Shown here piece by piece: positions 15,966 to 24,113 of a DNA stretch of 46,081 nt. Position 1 is the stretch's first letter; every line of letters begins with the position of its first letter. The DNA is from Planctomycetota bacterium (GTDB taxonomy: Bacteria; Planctomycetota; Phycisphaerae; UBA1845): the NCBI GenBank assembly GCA_029558835.1, contig JAKQDH010000122.1, forward strand, positions 1-46,081, written 5' to 3'. The position numbers and the translations under genes were made by a program. The notes beneath the pieces were generated by a model, which worked only from the letters and a program-made list of their open reading frames with translations, searched no databases and was not told where the DNA came from.

Positions 15966-16769
15966 ATGACGGACAACCAGCTCCCGATTATCTCCCTGCG
16001 TGGGTTGACCAAGAGCTTCGGCGACAAGCCGGTGCTGCGCGGCATCGACCTGGAGGTGCAGCCCGGGCACGTGCTGGGCTACATCGGCCCCAACGGCGCG
16101 GGCAAGACCACCACGGTCAAGATCCTCATCGGCATGCTGCCGGAGTTCGAGGGCTCCGCGACGGTATGCGGGCATGACGTGGCTCGGGAGCCGCTCGAGG
16201 TCAAGCGCCGCATCGGCTACGTGCCGGAGTCGGCCGCTCTGTATGACACGCTCACGCCCCTGGAATACCTGCGCTTCGTGGGGCAGCTCTACGGGCTCGA
16301 CCCGCAGGAAGTTGAACGCCGGGCGCGGGAGATGCTCGGGCTGTTCGACCTCACGGCCGAGCTCGACCGCCGCATGTCCACGTTCTCCAAGGGCATGCGG
16401 CAGAAGGTGTTGATTACGGCCGGGATGATCCACAACCCCGACGTGCTCTTCCTCGATGAGCCGCTGAGCGGGCTCGATGCCAACTCGGTGGTGACGGTCA
16501 AGGAGATCATCGCCCGCCTGGCCCGGCGCGGGAAGACGATTTTCTACTGCTCGCACGTGATGGACGTCGTGGAGCGTGTCTGCGACCGCATCGTCATCAT
16601 CAACAACGGCGAGATCATCGCCGACGGGTCGTTCGAGCAGTTGCGGGAGATGAACAAAGCCGCGTCGCTGGAGCGGCTCTTCACGCAACTGACCAGCTCG
16701 GGCGGACACGAGGCGGTGGCCGACCGGTTCATCGAGGCCTTCGAGGTCGAGTCCTCAGCACATGGTTAG
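15966..16769 (+). CDS. ABC-2-type exporter, ATP-binding subunit
   Basis: A 267-residue ATPase. Walker A is GPNGAGKTTT, the Q-loop region is RRIGYVPESAALYD, the signature is TFSKGMRQK (a variant of LSGGQ, common in ABC-2 exporters), Walker B is VLFLDEP, the D-loop is SGLD and the switch His is in FYCSHVM. It energises the membrane protein encoded next, overlapping by 8 nt. The substrate cannot be read from sequence. The ATG at 15966 places the first beta strand (ISLRGLTKSFGDKPVLRGID) correctly. An in-frame start at 15894 would add 24 residues of low-complexity sequence. The ribosome-binding site is weak. Confidence 0.93.
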   Translation: MTDNQLPIISLRGLTKSFGDKPVLRGIDLEVQPGHVLGYIGPNGAGKTTTVKILIGMLPEFEGSATVCGHDVAREPLEVKRRIGYVPESAALYDTLTPLEYLRFVGQLYGLDPQEVERRAREMLGLFDLTAELDRRMSTFSKGMRQKVLITAGMIHNPDVLFLDEPLSGLDANSVVTVKEIIARLARRGKTIFYCSHVMDVVERVCDRIVIINNGEIIADGSFEQLREMNKAASLERLFTQLTSSGGHEAVADRFIEAFEVESSAHG

Positions 16770-18435
16770 ACTCTCGCTCTGGCTGCTGGATGGACTGAGG
16801 CCCCTGTTCCGCCTGCTGGGCGTGGACTACGGGCAACTGCGCGCGACCATCCAGGTGAAGCTGACGCTCGATGGGCGGCGTCGTTCGGGGCACATGCAGG
16901 GCATCGAGGGCAAGGACCGCAACGTCTTCGTCTGGACGCTGTTCTTCTACGCCTTCATGGGCGTTTTCGTGGGTATGGTCGGCGTGCACACAGCGTCTCC
17001 CCTGGTGGGCCTGACGATCGTACACGCCTTCGTCATGGTCATGGTAGGGCTGTCGCTCATTGCCGACTTCAGCTCCGTGCTGCTGGACCCCACCGACAAC
17101 GTCATTCTGCTGCCCCGCCCCATCGACAGCCGGACGCTGCTCGTGGCGCGGGTCACGCACGTGACGCTGTACCTCGGGTCGCTGGCGTTGAGCATCTCGG
17201 CGGCGACCCTGATTGCCGGCGCCATCGTCATCGGGTGGTGGTTCGTGCCGGTGTTCCTCGGCACGCTCGCCTGCTCGGTGGCGCTGGTGGTGTTCTTCGT
17301 GCACGTCTTCTACCTGCTGGCGATGCGGCTGATGGACGTCGAGCGCTTCCGGGACGTGATCCTTTACGTGCAGATGGTGATGACCGTCGTCGTAGTCGGT
17401 GCGTACCAGATCCTGCCGCGTCTGATGGACTACAAGCAACTGCTTAGCTTGCAGATCGACGACCGCTGGTGGGTGTACATCTGCCCGCCGGCGTGGATGG
17501 CCGCTCCGGTCCATCTGCTGGCCGGGCATCCCAGCCAGGCAGCGGTGATCCTGACGGTCCTGGCGGTGGCGGTGCCCGTGCTGGGTTTGACTGCGGTGGT
17601 GGGGGTGCTGGCACCGGGCTTCCAGCGTGCCCTCGCCCAGGCGGAACTGAACCCCGTCCAGCGGAATGAAGCCTCCGTGCAACCCGGACGGCCGCGGTCC
17701 TGGGGGTATCGCCTGTCGCGCTGGGTGACAGGGCACCCGGCTGAGCGGGCAGCGTTCGAGCTGATCTGGCAGATCGCCTCCCGGGACCGGCCGTTCAAGA
17801 TGCGCACCTATCCCACGGTCGCGTTCCTGCTGCTGTTCGGCTGCCTGTTCCTGCTTGGTGACAGCAGGGAAGTAGCGAAGACCCTCGCCCAGCTTCCGGA
17901 GACGCAGAAGTTCCTGTTCCTGCTCTACTTCGCCTGCATGATGGGCCCGACGGCCATCTTCCAGCAGAAATTCACCACCCAGCCGGAGGCGGCGTGGCTC
18001 TACTACGCCCTGCCGCTTGAGTATCCCGGCCAGGTCCTGTTGGGTGCGTTTAAGGTGATGGCCATTCGGTTCGTGGCCCTGGGGTTCGCGGCCATGGCGA
18101 TCCTGGCGCTGGTCATCTGGCGGGCCGCGATTCTGGGGGATGTGCTCTTCGCCGCGTGTGCGACGCTGCTGGTCAGTGCGTTGCAGGCCTGGCTGTTCGC
18201 CCGCAAGTTCCCGTTCTCGGAGGCGTTCGGTATGGCGCAGAGCAGCGGGCGGCTGGGGCGGTCGGTGCTGTGGATGATCTTCCCGGCCGTGCTGGCGGGG
18301 TTTCACTTCGTCCTCCGGTGGATTCATCCCTGCACCGTGGTGGGGGCGGCCCCGCTGGTGTTCATTCTGGCCGTGCTGATGCTGCGCGGCTACGGCCAAC
18401 TTACGTGGCCGGCCCTGCTCCGCGCCAGCCGCTGA
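16762..18435 (+). CDS. ABC-2-type exporter, membrane subunit
   Basis: A 557-residue integral membrane protein with roughly 10-12 hydrophobic spans in two groups. The first group includes VFVWTLFFYAFMGVFVGMVG, VHAFVMVMVGLSLIADFSSV, GSLALSISAATLIAGAIVIG, VALVVFFVHVFYLLAMRLMD and VILTVLAVAVPVLGLTAVVG. A hydrophilic stretch (about 300-350) follows, then VAFLLLFGCLFLLGD to the C terminus, with LVFILAVLMLRGYGQ. The architecture matches the large fused permease of bacterial ABC-2 exporters. It begins inside the last codons of the ATPase gene, so the two are co-translated. Substrate unknown. Confidence 0.88.
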   Translation: MVRLSLWLLDGLRPLFRLLGVDYGQLRATIQVKLTLDGRRRSGHMQGIEGKDRNVFVWTLFFYAFMGVFVGMVGVHTASPLVGLTIVHAFVMVMVGLSLIADFSSVLLDPTDNVILLPRPIDSRTLLVARVTHVTLYLGSLALSISAATLIAGAIVIGWWFVPVFLGTLACSVALVVFFVHVFYLLAMRLMDVERFRDVILYVQMVMTVVVVGAYQILPRLMDYKQLLSLQIDDRWWVYICPPAWMAAPVHLLAGHPSQAAVILTVLAVAVPVLGLTAVVGVLAPGFQRALAQAELNPVQRNEASVQPGRPRSWGYRLSRWVTGHPAERAAFELIWQIASRDRPFKMRTYPTVAFLLLFGCLFLLGDSREVAKTLAQLPETQKFLFLLYFACMMGPTAIFQQKFTTQPEAAWLYYALPLEYPGQVLLGAFKVMAIRFVALGFAAMAILALVIWRAAILGDVLFAACATLLVSALQAWLFARKFPFSEAFGMAQSSGRLGRSVLWMIFPAVLAGFHFVLRWIHPCTVVGAAPLVFILAVLMLRGYGQLTWPALLRASR

Positions 18436-18481
18436 CGCGTACTGAGTAGCTTGTGCGGCAGGCGGAGTGACAATCGGAACG

Positions 18482-18630
18482 GGGTGGCATGGCCAAGCGC
18501 AGCGCCGCCATGCCGGACGGTAGCATCACAAAGGTCCGGCACACCGGGACCATGCTTCGCCGCCGGGGCGTAGCTGGGGGTCGGAGCAGCATGCCGGCGC
18601 CCGCTTGGGGCGGGCTTGGGCATGCCGCCC
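18482..18630 (+). repeat. Terminal-inverted-repeat element, copy 1 (149 bp)
   Basis: Begins GGGTGGCATGGCCAAGCGC and ends GCTTGGGCATGCCGCCC, whose reverse complement matches the beginning. The inner arms GCCGCCATGC and GCATGCCGGCGCCC are shared with copies at 27718-27824 (opposite orientation) and 42468-42566. The centre differs between copies. No frame inside looks coding. It resembles a MITE or a REPIN-type doublet. Confidence 0.85.
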
Positions 18631-18660
18631 GTCGCGTTTGGGGAGGGCACCCGTTACGCT

Positions 18661-18831
18661 GAGGCATGCGAGCGTGCGTATGTGTTTAGCGTCTTTGGCG
18701 TTGTGGGTGCCGTGCTTTCCCGCGATCGCGGTCGCGGGTAAGCATGCCTGTGCATGTCGCAGCACATGCCCACTCCCGCCTGCGGCGGGTGAGGGCATGG
18801 CACCCACGCTAAACACGTACGAGCGTGCCTC
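18661..18831. repeat. 171-bp imperfect palindrome with inner hairpins
   Basis: The left arm (18661-18711: GAGGCA, then TATGTGTTTAGCGT and GTGGGTGCC) pairs with the right arm (18800-18831: GGCACCCACGCTAAACACG, then TACGAGCGTGCCTC), with an unpaired insert of about 10 nt in the left arm. The interior holds CCCGCGATCGCGGTCGCGGG and a hairpin CATGCCCACTCCCGCC/GGCGGGTGAGGGCATG. This is a foldback element distinct from the adjacent family. It ends 40 nt before the carbonic anhydrase start. Confidence 0.7.
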
Positions 18832-18870
18832 TGCGGTTCCGAGCGATCCTGTGTACGAGAGGGCATCCGC

Positions 18871-19386
18871 ATGATCCAGAGTTTCGAAGGCAAGACACCG
18901 GTGATCGGTGAGGGAACCTACGTACACCCGAGTGCGGACGTGTTCGGCCATGTCGTCATCGGACGCGGTTGCTGGATCGGTCCCGGGGCGCGCATCCGCG
19001 GTGACTACGGGCGCATCGAGATCGGGGACTTCAGCAGCGTCGAGGACAACTGCGTGATCCACGCCCGGCCGGGGGAGCACACCCGCATCGGAGCCTGGGT
19101 CACCCTCGGCCATGGCGCCATTGTGCATAACGCCGTGGTGGAGGATTGGGCGGTCCTGGGGATGGGTTGCATCGTTTCAGATTGGGCACAGGTCGGGGTG
19201 TGGGCGGTGGTGGCGGAGGGCGCGGTCGTCCGCCAGCGCCAGCAGATTCCGACGCACCGCATCGCCGTCGGGACACCTGCCCGGCTCCTCGAGAAACTCG
19301 TCGACGAAGCCTACAAGGCGGATTGGACACGGTTCAAGGGAATCTACGTCGACCTGGCCCGGCGTTACCCCGAGGGACTGCGGTGA
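18871..19386 (+). CDS. Gamma-carbonic anhydrase family protein (left-handed beta-helix)
   Basis: A 171-residue trimeric beta-helix protein of the YrdA/CaiE/gamma-CA group. Hexapeptide turns run through the sequence (IGEGTYVHPSADVFGHVVIG, RIGAWVTLGHGAIVHNAVVE, then DWAVLGMGCIVSD). The likely zinc ligands are the His in NCVIHA and the two in LGHGAIVH, matching the three His of the family. The acidic loop of classical Cam is absent, so reversible CO2 hydration is possible but unproven; many members have unknown ligands. The ATG at 18871 has GAGAGG 8 nt upstream. It may share a transcript with the ferredoxin, though the gap is 292 nt. Confidence 0.9.
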   Translation: MIQSFEGKTPVIGEGTYVHPSADVFGHVVIGRGCWIGPGARIRGDYGRIEIGDFSSVEDNCVIHARPGEHTRIGAWVTLGHGAIVHNAVVEDWAVLGMGCIVSDWAQVGVWAVVAEGAVVRQRQQIPTHRIAVGTPARLLEKLVDEAYKADWTRFKGIYVDLARRYPEGLR

Positions 19387-19678
19387 CGCAAGGCGGGGAA
19401 CACCCAGGCTCGGGTACCCCCCATGGGGAGGAGCACTGTACCGGGCCCCGGGTGGCCGACGCTGCCTGCGGTGCCTTACGGCCCACCCGTTGTTTCACGC
19501 AGATGCGTGGCACGGTGTTTGCCCGGAGCCCTTGCGGGCGGCGGCGGCCTCTGCTAGATAATCCGACCGTCGCGGCTCGGCCGTTCCGCAACCCTGGAAG
19601 CCGCGGAAGCCGTGGGCCTGTGGACCGAGCCGCGAATACTCGGTCTGAAGTTTACCTGGTTTCGCAGTTGGAGACTGA

Positions 19679-19918
19679 ATGATGGGAGACATCGACAAGC
19701 TGGAAGTCAGCATCGATCGCGATGAGTGCATCGGCGACGGTGCGTGCTGCGGCGACGCACCCGAGACCTTCGAGATGGACGACGAGGACAAGGCCGTCGT
19801 CAAGAAGGGCTCCACCGACGATCGTGACACCATCCTCGAAGCCGCCCGTAACTGCCCGGTGGACGCCATCAAAGTGAAGGACAAGGCCACCGGCAAGATG
19901 CTCTATCCCGAGGATTGA
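19679..19918 (+). CDS. One-cluster ferredoxin with Asp in the second ligand position
   Basis: A 79-residue acidic electron carrier. The cluster motif is CIGDGAC, with CGDAPETFEMDDE following, and the distal cysteine is in ARNCPVDAIKV. CxxDxxC, in place of CxxCxxC, is the form known from Pyrococcus furiosus ferredoxin, which binds a [4Fe-4S] cluster with an Asp ligand or a [3Fe-4S] cluster. The start is the first of two ATGs, with TTGGAG 5 nt upstream. A weak promoter-like TTGCGG-N17-TAGATA (19532-19560) precedes it. Its redox partner is not evident from its neighbours. A strong terminator follows at 19949. Confidence 0.9.
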   Translation: MMGDIDKLEVSIDRDECIGDGACCGDAPETFEMDDEDKAVVKKGSTDDRDTILEAARNCPVDAIKVKDKATGKMLYPED

Positions 19919-19948
19919 GCCGCCTGGCTCCGCATGCCGGAAACCGAT

Positions 19949-19985
19949 AGAGGCGACGGCTGCCGGCCGTCGCCTCTGCTTCACA
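19949..19985. terminator. Terminator between ferredoxin and hisS
   Basis: Perfect 12-bp stem AGAGGCGACGGC (19949-19960) and GCCGTCGCCTCT (19966-19977) with a 5-nt loop. The genes on either side converge, and the T-runs are weak on both sides, so it may serve both strands. Confidence 0.7.
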
Positions 19986-20025
19986 CTTCGCCGGCGGCTC
20001 CCCCCGCGGGTTACCCACCTGACGC

Positions 20026-21519
20026 TTATCCGATCGAGTAACGCGCGAGGATTTCACGCACCTTCCGCACCATCTCACCGCGTGGCACCGTCACCTGGGC
20101 CGGTTGCTGTTCCAGCCAGGCCTTGCGGTCCTGGCCCAACTCCTTCGAGACGGCCTCACCGAGGCGCAGGTCCTTGATGGAGACCTGGCTGCTCTTCATC
20201 TCGTCTTCGCCGACGACGACGGCCACCACCTTCCCCGTGCTGCTGGCGTATTTGAACTGCTTGCCGACGCCCTGGGTGCCGACGTAAAGCTCGGTATTGA
20301 GCCCGGCGGAGCGCAGCTCCACGGCCATCTTCTGGTATTCGGCGTTGTAGCGGTCGTCCAGGCGCGTGACGAGCACCTTGGCGGTGGCCGGACCCTTCTG
20401 GAGTTTTCCCAGCGCCAGCAGTGCCGCCAACAGCCGGTCCACGCCGATCGAGGCACCGGTAGCGGGCACCCTCTGCCGAGTGAACCGCGCGACGAGGTCG
20501 TCGTAGCGTCCGCCGCCGAAGACACTGCCGAACTGGCGGGTGATGCCGTCCTCCTCCTGCACGCCGAACGTGAGCACGGCCTCGAACACCGGGCCGGTGT
20601 AATAGGTCAAGCCGCGCACCACGGTCGGGTCGAAGCTGACCCGGTCCGCCTGGTAGCCCGCGCTCACCAGGGCCTCGTCAATGCGGGCCAGTTCCTCGAC
20701 GCCCTGACACCCCACGTCGGTGTCGCCCACCAGGCGGTGCGTTTCCTCCAACACCTTGCGTCGGTCGTCGGGCGAGATGGCCAGGTACCTGAGTACCACG
20801 TCAACCTGCTCGGAGGCCAGGCCCGCCCCGGGCGTGAAATCACCGGACTCGTCCCGTCGCCCCGGTCCCAGGAGCAGCTTCACCCCGTCCAGCCCCACCC
20901 GATCGAGCTTGTCGATCGACCGCAGGATCGCCCGGGCGGTTTCCGCCGGCACCGGACGCCCGCCGCCCAGCACCTCCAACACGCCGTTGAGCACCTTGCG
21001 GTTGTTGACGCGTACCAGGTACGCGCCCCGCGGGATGGCCAGAGCTTCCAACGTATCACACGCCACCATGCACACCTCGGCGTCCGCGAGCATGGAGGCC
21101 GTGCCCACCGAGTCGAAGTCGAACTGGTAGAACTCGCGGAAGCGCCCCGGCCCCGGCTTCTCCACGCGATACACGGGCCCCACCTGGTAACGCCGGTAGG
21201 GAAGCGGCAGATCCGGGTTCATCGCCACGAAACGCGACAGGGGCGCGGTCAGGTCGTAACGCAGGGCAATCCAGTTCTGGTCTTCGTCGCGCAGGGCGAA
21301 GATGCCGCCTTCGGGCGTGTCCGCATCGGGCAGGAACTTGCCCAGTACGTCCACGTACTCCAGCGTCGGGGTCTCCAGCGGCACGAATCCGTAGCGTTCA
21401 TACACCTCGCGGATGCGGGTGATGATCCAGTTGCGCGCGCGCAACTCCGCGGCCGTGATGTCCCGGAACCCTTTGAGCCGACGCGGTTCAACCCGCGCCT
21501 CGCCGCCGCTTTCGCTCAC
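20026..21519 (-). CDS. hisS: Histidine-tRNA ligase
   Basis: Class II synthetase that charges tRNA-His in the cytoplasm. Visible parts of the 497-residue protein: motif 1 region (RLKGFRDITAAELRARNWII), motif 2 YRVEKPGPGRFREFYQFDFD, histidine A motif RGLTYYTGPVFE, GGGRYDDL, motif 3 GASIGVDRL, and the C-terminal anticodon-binding domain (about 400-490). It is longer than the E. coli enzyme (424) because of an insertion around 180-260. The GTG at 21519 is preferred: GGAGGA is 9 nt upstream, whereas the GTG at 21528 abuts it. The BamE-like gene lies 78 nt upstream on the same strand. Confidence 0.96.
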   Translation of the reverse strand: MSESGGEARVEPRRLKGFRDITAAELRARNWIITRIREVYERYGFVPLETPTLEYVDVLGKFLPDADTPEGGIFALRDEDQNWIALRYDLTAPLSRFVAMNPDLPLPYRRYQVGPVYRVEKPGPGRFREFYQFDFDSVGTASMLADAEVCMVACDTLEALAIPRGAYLVRVNNRKVLNGVLEVLGGGRPVPAETARAILRSIDKLDRVGLDGVKLLLGPGRRDESGDFTPGAGLASEQVDVVLRYLAISPDDRRKVLEETHRLVGDTDVGCQGVEELARIDEALVSAGYQADRVSFDPTVVRGLTYYTGPVFEAVLTFGVQEEDGITRQFGSVFGGGRYDDLVARFTRQRVPATGASIGVDRLLAALLALGKLQKGPATAKVLVTRLDDRYNAEYQKMAVELRSAGLNTELYVGTQGVGKQFKYASSTGKVVAVVVGEDEMKSSQVSIKDLRLGEAVSKELGQDRKAWLEQQPAQVTVPRGEMVRKVREILARYSIG

Positions 21520-21597
21520 GCTGTGCACTCCTCCACCCGCTGCGCGCAGCCGGCGGTTCCACCTGACCGTTAGCGATCCTGACCCACCGGCTGCCCG

Positions 21598-22011
21598 TCA
21601 CCGATCCTTCATCTGCAGCAGATCAGCTTCCGTCATTCGGTCCTTCACATGCGTCGCCACGCCCGTGTCGTCGAAGATCACATCGAAGGCCACGCCCCGG
21701 GAGTAGATGTACGTGAACAGGAAGCCATCCGCCATCTTCCCGTCGTCGAGCCTCTGCTGGATCACACTGGGGGTGAACTTCATCGGCACAGAGGGCTCCA
21801 GAACCGCTTCACCGGCAACACCTCTGGACACGTACACGCAGAAGCGTTTCGGCTCCCCGATGGCGGTTGTCACCTGTTGCCAAGTCATGCCGGGCGCAAT
21901 CTTGCTCTTGGCATCGCGCCCCTGCTGGCTCGGGTCATACGAGCGGACACCCAGGAAGTACACCAAGAGCCCGACACCCACCAACAGCAAGAACATAAGG
22001 ACAAGTTTCAT
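21598..22011 (-). CDS. Membrane-anchored small protein with a BamE/SmpA-like motif
   Basis: A 137-residue protein with one N-terminal membrane span (MKLVLMFLLLVGVGLLVYFL) and a periplasmic domain. PGMTWQQVTTAIGEPKR resembles the GMT..QV...LG.P helix-turn of the SmpA/OmlA (BamE) fold. FDVIFDDTGVATHVKDR corresponds to the following beta strands. It has no lipobox Cys, so it would be anchored by the uncleaved span and is probably not the outer-membrane BamE itself. The ATG at 22011 has GAGGAG 6 nt upstream. It sits upstream of hisS with a 78-nt gap. Role unknown. Confidence 0.65.
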   Translation of the reverse strand: MKLVLMFLLLVGVGLLVYFLGVRSYDPSQQGRDAKSKIAPGMTWQQVTTAIGEPKRFCVYVSRGVAGEAVLEPSVPMKFTPSVIQQRLDDGKMADGFLFTYIYSRGVAFDVIFDDTGVATHVKDRMTEADLLQMKDR

Positions 22012-22430
22012 CGCCAGCTCCTCGAGGCAAAGCCCCGACCGACGCCGCGCAGCAGCGCCCCCGGGCACCCTCAGCAATCCGACAAGCCGGCCGGTCGGCT
22101 GCCCACCCGCCCCGGTCTGCACGACGCCCACTCGGGCGATGCCGCGATACGGCAGGGTAAGGCCTCTCGGCATCACCGGCAATGGGCAGGGCCCGGCCCA
22201 CCCCCGAAGTGCCACGCTGGGCATCGTGTGGTGGCCATGGCCTCGCGCATCGTCAACGTGCCAAGCAGCCGATGCAGCTCACGGAATCCGGAGAGTGGAG
22301 AGGTGCAAAGCCCCGTCTGAATCGTACCTTCATCCTCCTGATTCCTGGAGTGCTGCACGAGGGCGTCGCCCGCAGCGCGCCCGGACCGCCCGGCTATGTT
22401 GGGCCGCGGTTGGCACGCGCGGTAGCGGCG
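22012..22430. other. 419-nt gap upstream of the BamE-like gene
   Basis: No gene supported. A short direct repeat GAGG(T)GCAAAGCCCCG occurs at 22024 and 22300, both in plus orientation, about 275 bp apart. This is enough to note but not to name. No promoter recognised. Confidence 0.3.
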
Positions 22431-24113
22431 TCATTGGCCAAAGACGCCTGCGAAAGCCGCGTAGTCCGCCTGGTCAACGCGCTCGGAAAGGTCGAAGTCC
22501 CCCGGCAGGCAGTCCCAGCCAATGGGCGGGGCCTCCGTGCCGCTGAAGCAGTTCTGGAAATGGGCAAAATCGTAGAGGTCCACGTCGCCGTCCTCGTCGA
22601 AGTCGCCCGTGCCAGGGAAAGCCACGAACTTGTCGTGTGGAATCAGCAGGGTGCCAATCGTGGCAACCTCGACAGCCTCCGGGTTAACCAGATGGGGAAC
22701 ACCGGTCGCGGGGCTCACCGTCGCCCAGGGGCCCGCCTCAAGCAGCGCGGCAAGATCAACCACCGCCGGCAGTCCATCGGTCGTGTAGGCGACGTACAGC
22801 GTAAACGGCCCCCCCGCGGCTGACCCGGCCGTCAGGCGATAGGCACGCACCGTCCCCACTGCCGGTAACGCCTCCTCGTACCACGCACCCATCAGATACG
22901 TCACGGCCGGTACGAGATAGGGGTACAACTCCCAGTTAGTCTGCGTGTCGGGATAGGTGAACGAGGTCGCGCCGGGATGGGCAGCTTCCCAAGCATAATA
23001 GGCATCGCGTGCGTCGCGGACACTGGCAAACGTCGCGGCGGGCTGTCCGCCCACCGATTGATTGATGAAGTGCTGCGTCAGCCAGTCCAGCACCGGGTTC
23101 CAGGCGTTGTGCGTCAGCGTGCCGGGCACCAGGTCAGCCGCGTGGGCCGCCCAGCCGGTCACCCACACCCGGCCGGTCTGCGCCACGTGCACGTCATGCA
23201 ACCAGTTGAGCACCTCCAGCAGGAACCGCCCCTGCACGGCCGGCACGCGCATGTCCTGCGGAATGCCGAAGTGCGTGTCATTGCGTCCCAGCACCGGACC
23301 GAACGGGACCACCACGATCGGCCCCTGCGGATCGTGCTGCAGGAACAGCGCACCCGTCGGCCGGAACGGGTTCATCGGGTAGTGCTCGAAGTACGCATAA
23401 AACTGCTCATCCGCACCCTGCTGATGATTCGTGAAGCCGAAGTCAGCCATCATCTGGATGCGAAGCGTGTCGTCACCGGGTACGTGCGCGCCGCGGTCCA
23501 GGTTGATGGCGGCAATCTGCGCCGGATCGCTCACGCCCAGGGCGGCCGTGACGACGGCGTTGACCGCGCCGATATGGTCGTTCCAGTGCTGGAGGATGAG
23601 ATTCTGCGGCGGGTTGAGCGGCAGCTCCTGCCACACGTGCGTGCCGACGCGGATCTTGTTGTGGGAGTGCGTGCCGATCTGGCCACCGCTGGCATAGAGG
23701 CGCTGGATCAGCGGGAGTCCACCGACCGGATCCTCGAGCACCCATTCCATGAACTGCCCGGTAGAAAGGAACGATATCTTCGCGCCGTGGGCATCGGTCT
23801 GGTCGAGAGCCCAGTCCACGGCCACGACCCAGTCGTGGTACGTCTGGACCTGTACCTGCGGCGTGCCCCACATCGGGTCGGCATGCACGTCGATCAGGAC
23901 CATGATCGGCCCGGTTGTGGACCGCTCCATTCCCCCTCTCTCCGCCGGGGGGAGAGGGCAGGGTGAGGGGGCGGTCGAGGAGCCGCCTGCGTCCAACCCA
24001 GCGCCCACGACCGGTCCGCTCAGCACCAGGGCGGCCGCAGCGATCCAGATCAAGACCTTGATGTCCGGCTTGGCCGGGTTGCTTAGCTGCACCCTACTGG
24101 CCGGTCGCTGCAT
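22431..24113 (-). CDS. Secreted NodB-like polysaccharide deacetylase with dockerin-like tail
   Basis: A 560-residue exported protein. The signal peptide covers about 1-38 (KVLIWIAAAALVLSGPVVGA). The catalytic region resembles the NodB fold: IDVHADP supplies a metal-binding Asp and GTHSHNK the H-S-x-x-H-like pair, with a long beta/alpha region to about residue 380. A beta-rich middle follows. The C terminus holds two EF-hand-like loops, GDFDEDGDVDLYDFAHFQ and GDFDLSERVDQADYAAF, the dockerin-type tail common on planctomycete secreted proteins. Residues about 47-60 (PSPCPLPPAERGG) are translated from a dispersed palindrome. The ATG at 24113 has GGAAGGGGG 8 nt upstream; an ATG at 24134 is the alternative. 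Substrate unknown. Confidence 0.7.
   Translation of the reverse strand: MQRPASRVQLSNPAKPDIKVLIWIAAAALVLSGPVVGAGLDAGGSSTAPSPCPLPPAERGGMERSTTGPIMVLIDVHADPMWGTPQVQVQTYHDWVVAVDWALDQTDAHGAKISFLSTGQFMEWVLEDPVGGLPLIQRLYASGGQIGTHSHNKIRVGTHVWQELPLNPPQNLILQHWNDHIGAVNAVVTAALGVSDPAQIAAINLDRGAHVPGDDTLRIQMMADFGFTNHQQGADEQFYAYFEHYPMNPFRPTGALFLQHDPQGPIVVVPFGPVLGRNDTHFGIPQDMRVPAVQGRFLLEVLNWLHDVHVAQTGRVWVTGWAAHAADLVPGTLTHNAWNPVLDWLTQHFINQSVGGQPAATFASVRDARDAYYAWEAAHPGATSFTYPDTQTNWELYPYLVPAVTYLMGAWYEEALPAVGTVRAYRLTAGSAAGGPFTLYVAYTTDGLPAVVDLAALLEAGPWATVSPATGVPHLVNPEAVEVATIGTLLIPHDKFVAFPGTGDFDEDGDVDLYDFAHFQNCFSGTEAPPIGWDCLPGDFDLSERVDQADYAAFAGVFGQ
23934..23970. repeat. CCCTCTC/GAGAGGG palindromic repeat inside a coding sequence, copy 2
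   Basis: CCCTCTCTCC (23934-23943) pairs with GGGGAGAGGG (23949-23958) apart from one wobble pair, followed by CAGGGTGAGGGGG. It corresponds to the element at 1632-1659. It keeps the reading frame of the deacetylase gene and encodes a short Pro-rich linker directly after the signal peptide. Confidence 0.75.

Larger units (their letters stand above)
18436..18870. other. 435-nt repeat-filled gap between ABC permease and carbonic anhydrase genes
   Basis: Almost the whole gap is made of two structured elements: a terminal-inverted-repeat element (18482-18630) and a large imperfect palindrome (18661-18831). No gene or clear promoter was found. Confidence 0.6.

Noticed and set aside
16729..18399. 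Minus-strand frame of about 556 codons opposite the ABC permease
   Set aside because: His/Gln/Arg-rich translation with no domain; the sense strand encodes a clear membrane protein overlapping its ATPase.
20104..21573. Plus-strand frame opposite hisS, and similar frames opposite alaS, M32, lpxC and bamA
   Set aside because: All are high-GC antisense shadows of well-identified enzymes.
22285..22325. Riboswitch-like GGTGCAAAGCCCCGTCTG (c-di-GMP type)
   Set aside because: The sequence resembles only the 3' part of GEMM. The upstream GGGCAAACC-like and tetraloop-receptor parts are missing, and no gene start follows on that strand.
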